Origin: Phaeosaccion multiseriatum
Lineage: Eukaryota > Ochrophyta, other classes
Length of the DNA stretch: 64,000 bases
Reading direction: 5' to 3'
NCBI GenBank assembly: GCA_965112735.1
Contig: OZ218952.1
Coordinates: 930,001 to 994,000, forward strand
This document shows, in pieces, positions 61,947 to 64,000 of this stretch. Position numbers and translations under genes: made by a program. Below the pieces are notes generated by a model that was not told the origin of the DNA, searched no databases, and saw only the letters and a list, made by a program, of their open reading frames with translations. The stretch's first letter is position 1; each line of letters opens with the position of its first letter.

Positions 61947-64000
61947 ATGTTACATGCCAGCGTGGTGTTGGCAACCACTGTTTTTGCCTCGCTCGCCGGG
62001 ACTTTTGGCCTTGCGTTTCAGCTCCCCTGCACCCCAAAAGTCACGACCTCCAGCAATGACAGTAGGATTGGCACCAAGCGCCCTCGCACCCTGAGTGGTG
62101 CTCTCAACAGCAGTAGTAGTAAAAGCAGTAGTATTCTACTGGTACGCAGTAGCAGAGGCACAGGCCGCGCATGGAGAAGAGGAATAGTCTCTTCTTCGAG
62201 AGGGCTTTCTCTCCAGAGGAAAGGCGCTGAGGGGCGCAGAAGCAGCTCCCTGTGGGCAGGTCTTCCCGCGGCGCTTGCCCTGAACCCGGGCCTCAAGTCC
62301 AACCCCTGGTATGTCTGGACGCTGCTCATGGCGACGTCGTCGGCAGGGCTGGCGGCAGAGAAGACCAAGGCTGGCGCAGCGTTGAGCAGCCCTCTCACTA
62401 CCATGCTGCTGACCCTCGGACTGTGCAATTTGAAACTCTTGCCCGCAACGTCGCCAGCGTACGATACAGTCAACAAGGTGAGAACAGCAGCAAAGGGGAG
62501 GGCAGCAGCAGAGAACGAATTGGCATGATGGCCGTCTATCCATACGTGTGGCTGGGCGATCGAGGTGGAGGAGGGACGGAGGAGGGCTGCCCACAGCGAG
62601 CGCATGCGATCAAAGCGTTTGATAATGGTGTGACTGTGACGCGAAGACAAGGAGGGCTCGAGCAGACCTGAAGGGAGGGGGCAGCCCTCCAGCAGCCATA
62701 GCAACTCGTCCAAACGGTCGGTCTCTTCACCCCCCCCCCCGCCCTCCTCCTTCCCCTCCCCCCGCCACGCCCTTTCCGGTAGGTGCTGGTCCCCTTGGCG
62801 GTGCCCCTACTGCTGTTTGATGCCGACTTACGCAAGGTGATCAAGTACTCGGGCACGCTGTTGGCGTGCTTCGCGCTCGGGGCTCTCGGCACCGTCATTG
62901 GAACACTCGTGGCGTACAAGGTAAGGTGTGTTGTGCACCGTGTGAAGTATATATGCGTACATCTTTCTCTCTCTCTCTCCCTCTCCCTCTCCCTACGAAC
63001 GTACTGTAGTATTCCAAGCTTTTGGTTCACTCACTCGGCCTTTCCCGCCTGCGAGAAAGGGGGGTGGTGGGGTAGCGGGGTAGCGTTTGAACAACAGTTC
63101 CTCTTCTCACAATATAATTACCCTATGCAAAGTAAGACCATCACCCAACCAACCAACCAACCAACCAACCAACAATCCATCACCCCCAACCTCCAACCCT
63201 TACCCTCTCACCTCTCCCACACTCAGCTCGTCCCTCTGGGTATGGGGGCAGACGGGTGGAAGGCGGCCGCTGGTCTGGCGGCCAGACACATCGGAGGTGC
63301 TGTCAACTTCGTTGCTGTGGCTGAGACGCTGGGTATGAGCTCGGAGGCGGTTGTAAGTAGTCCGGAGCTTACTGTACCAATACTTTGAATTTAAATTGAC
63401 TGCAGCGGCTGTGCGAGTGCCAGTAAAATGGCGACACTAACACTAACCTTTAACTCAGTCACTACTCACGTAAACTACCGTTCTTCATTGACTTGTTGTT
63501 GCCTTTTGTCGTATTGTACAGGTGGCGTCTCTGGCGGCGGACAATGTGGTCATTGCGGCGTACTTCATGTTCCTCTTCGGCGTAACCGCAGAAGCTTCCG
63601 CCGAGGAGGAGGAGCGAGACTCAGAGGCAGCAGCAGATGCCAAGGCTCCGGCTACGGCTGTGGCAAAGGATGGAGGAGCAATCGTCGCTTTGGAAAGCGT
63701 ATCTGCGGAGGTAAGCAGCGCTGAGGGTAAGGGTGTGAGCAAGGAGAGCCTCTCGGTGGCGCTGTCTCTGGCGCTTCTCTTCCATATGACTGCGGACCTC
63801 TGTGCCAAGAGATTCTTCCGAGGAGGGGTTAGCCCCATTCCCATCGGTGAGTGATAACTGAGGAGGAGGAGGAGGAGGAGGAGGAGGAGGAGGAGGGGGA
63901 GGAGGAGGAGGAGGAGGGGGAGGAGGAGGAGGAGGAGGAGGAGGAGGAGGAGGAGGAGGAGGGGGAGGAGGAGGAGGAGGAGGAGGAGGAGGAGGAGGAG
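61947..64000 (+). CDS. DUF819 family integral membrane protein, plastid-type leader (3' partial)
   Basis: Multi-spanning membrane protein of unknown transport role (DUF819/PF05684, bacterial YjcL-like; plant members exist). Four exons are visible: 61947-62477, 62783-62920, 63227-63352, 63522-63846, phases matching; the gene runs off the right edge through a GGA-rich intron. The leader MLHASVVLATTVFASLAGTF ends in GLA followed by Phe-Gln, then a Ser/Arg/Thr-rich, acid-poor stretch. That is the signal-plus-transit layout with Phe at +1 seen in secondary red plastids. Family-like parts are ALLSSPLTTMLLTL-type spans, VPLAVPLLLFDADLRKV, LLACFALGALGTVIGT, ARHIGGAVNFVAVAETLG and ADNVVIAAYFMFLFG. An Ala/Glu-rich loop (63590-63760) follows. 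Plastid envelope or thylakoid location is inferred. Confidence 0.82.
63847..64000. repeat. (GGA)n intron tract at the right edge
   Basis: After the GTGAGTGA donor at 63847, a GGA/GGGGA purine tract runs to the end of the window, mirroring the GGA tract at the left edge. Confidence 0.85.

Overview
The window looks like nuclear DNA of a protist alga, most likely a photosynthetic stramenopile (heterokont). It carries single-copy eukaryotic genes split by many spliceosomal introns, and its coding DNA is GC-rich and packed in alternating orientation. Nearly every intron is filled with simple-sequence repeats. Lineage hints are a membrane-anchored hybrid histidine kinase, a kinase with EF-hand, PH and kinase domains in the order of apicomplexan CDPK7, N-glycan genes of the complex type (ALG7, MGAT1), and a DUF819 membrane protein. 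The DUF819 protein begins with a signal peptide followed by Phe, as plastid proteins of red-lineage secondary algae do. The species is not identified. All gene models are hand-built from splice sites, phase and family similarity.

Layout, left to right: RNA polymerase I largest subunit (+, 5' part missing, 710-10725); U2AF large subunit (-, 11259-17156); a 122-residue protein ending in a CaaX box (+, 17316-17684); an unrecognised two-exon protein (-, 18176-19571); VAMP7-type R-SNARE (+, 19997-22544); EF-hand/PH/kinase protein (+, 23094-27657); FtsH/YME1-type AAA metalloprotease (-, 29053-35035); RNF170-type RING E3 ligase (+, 35159-37346); hybrid histidine kinase (-, 37934-41376); a poorly resolved coiled-coil gene (+, about 41689-43334); ALG7/DPAGT1 (-, 43512-48694); MGAT1/GnT I (+, 49238-55438); two O-fucosyltransferase-like genes (+, 56187-57488 and 59014-60309); a repeat-rich zone (60310-61946); and DUF819 (+, 61947 to beyond the right edge). 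Several pairs share short divergent promoters (123 bp for the protease and RING genes).

Three glycosylation genes lie together: ALG7 starts the dolichol-linked glycan in the ER, MGAT1 starts complex N-glycans in the Golgi, and the O-fucosyltransferase-like pair carries signal peptides. The right part has been rearranged. A segment of about 3 kb holding the last MGAT1 exons and the O-fucosyltransferase gene is tandemly duplicated. The second copy lost the terminal MGAT1 exon and carries a GATAGCGG-type repeat in its place.

The least expected signals are non-coding. A perfect CCTG tract of 271 units sits in an MGAT1 intron. Two short motifs, TTGGTGATAC (8 exact copies) and GGATGGCAGTGGATG, are scattered on both strands through introns, 3' flanks and, for the first, coding exons. 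Terminal codons of three genes are repeated just after the stop.
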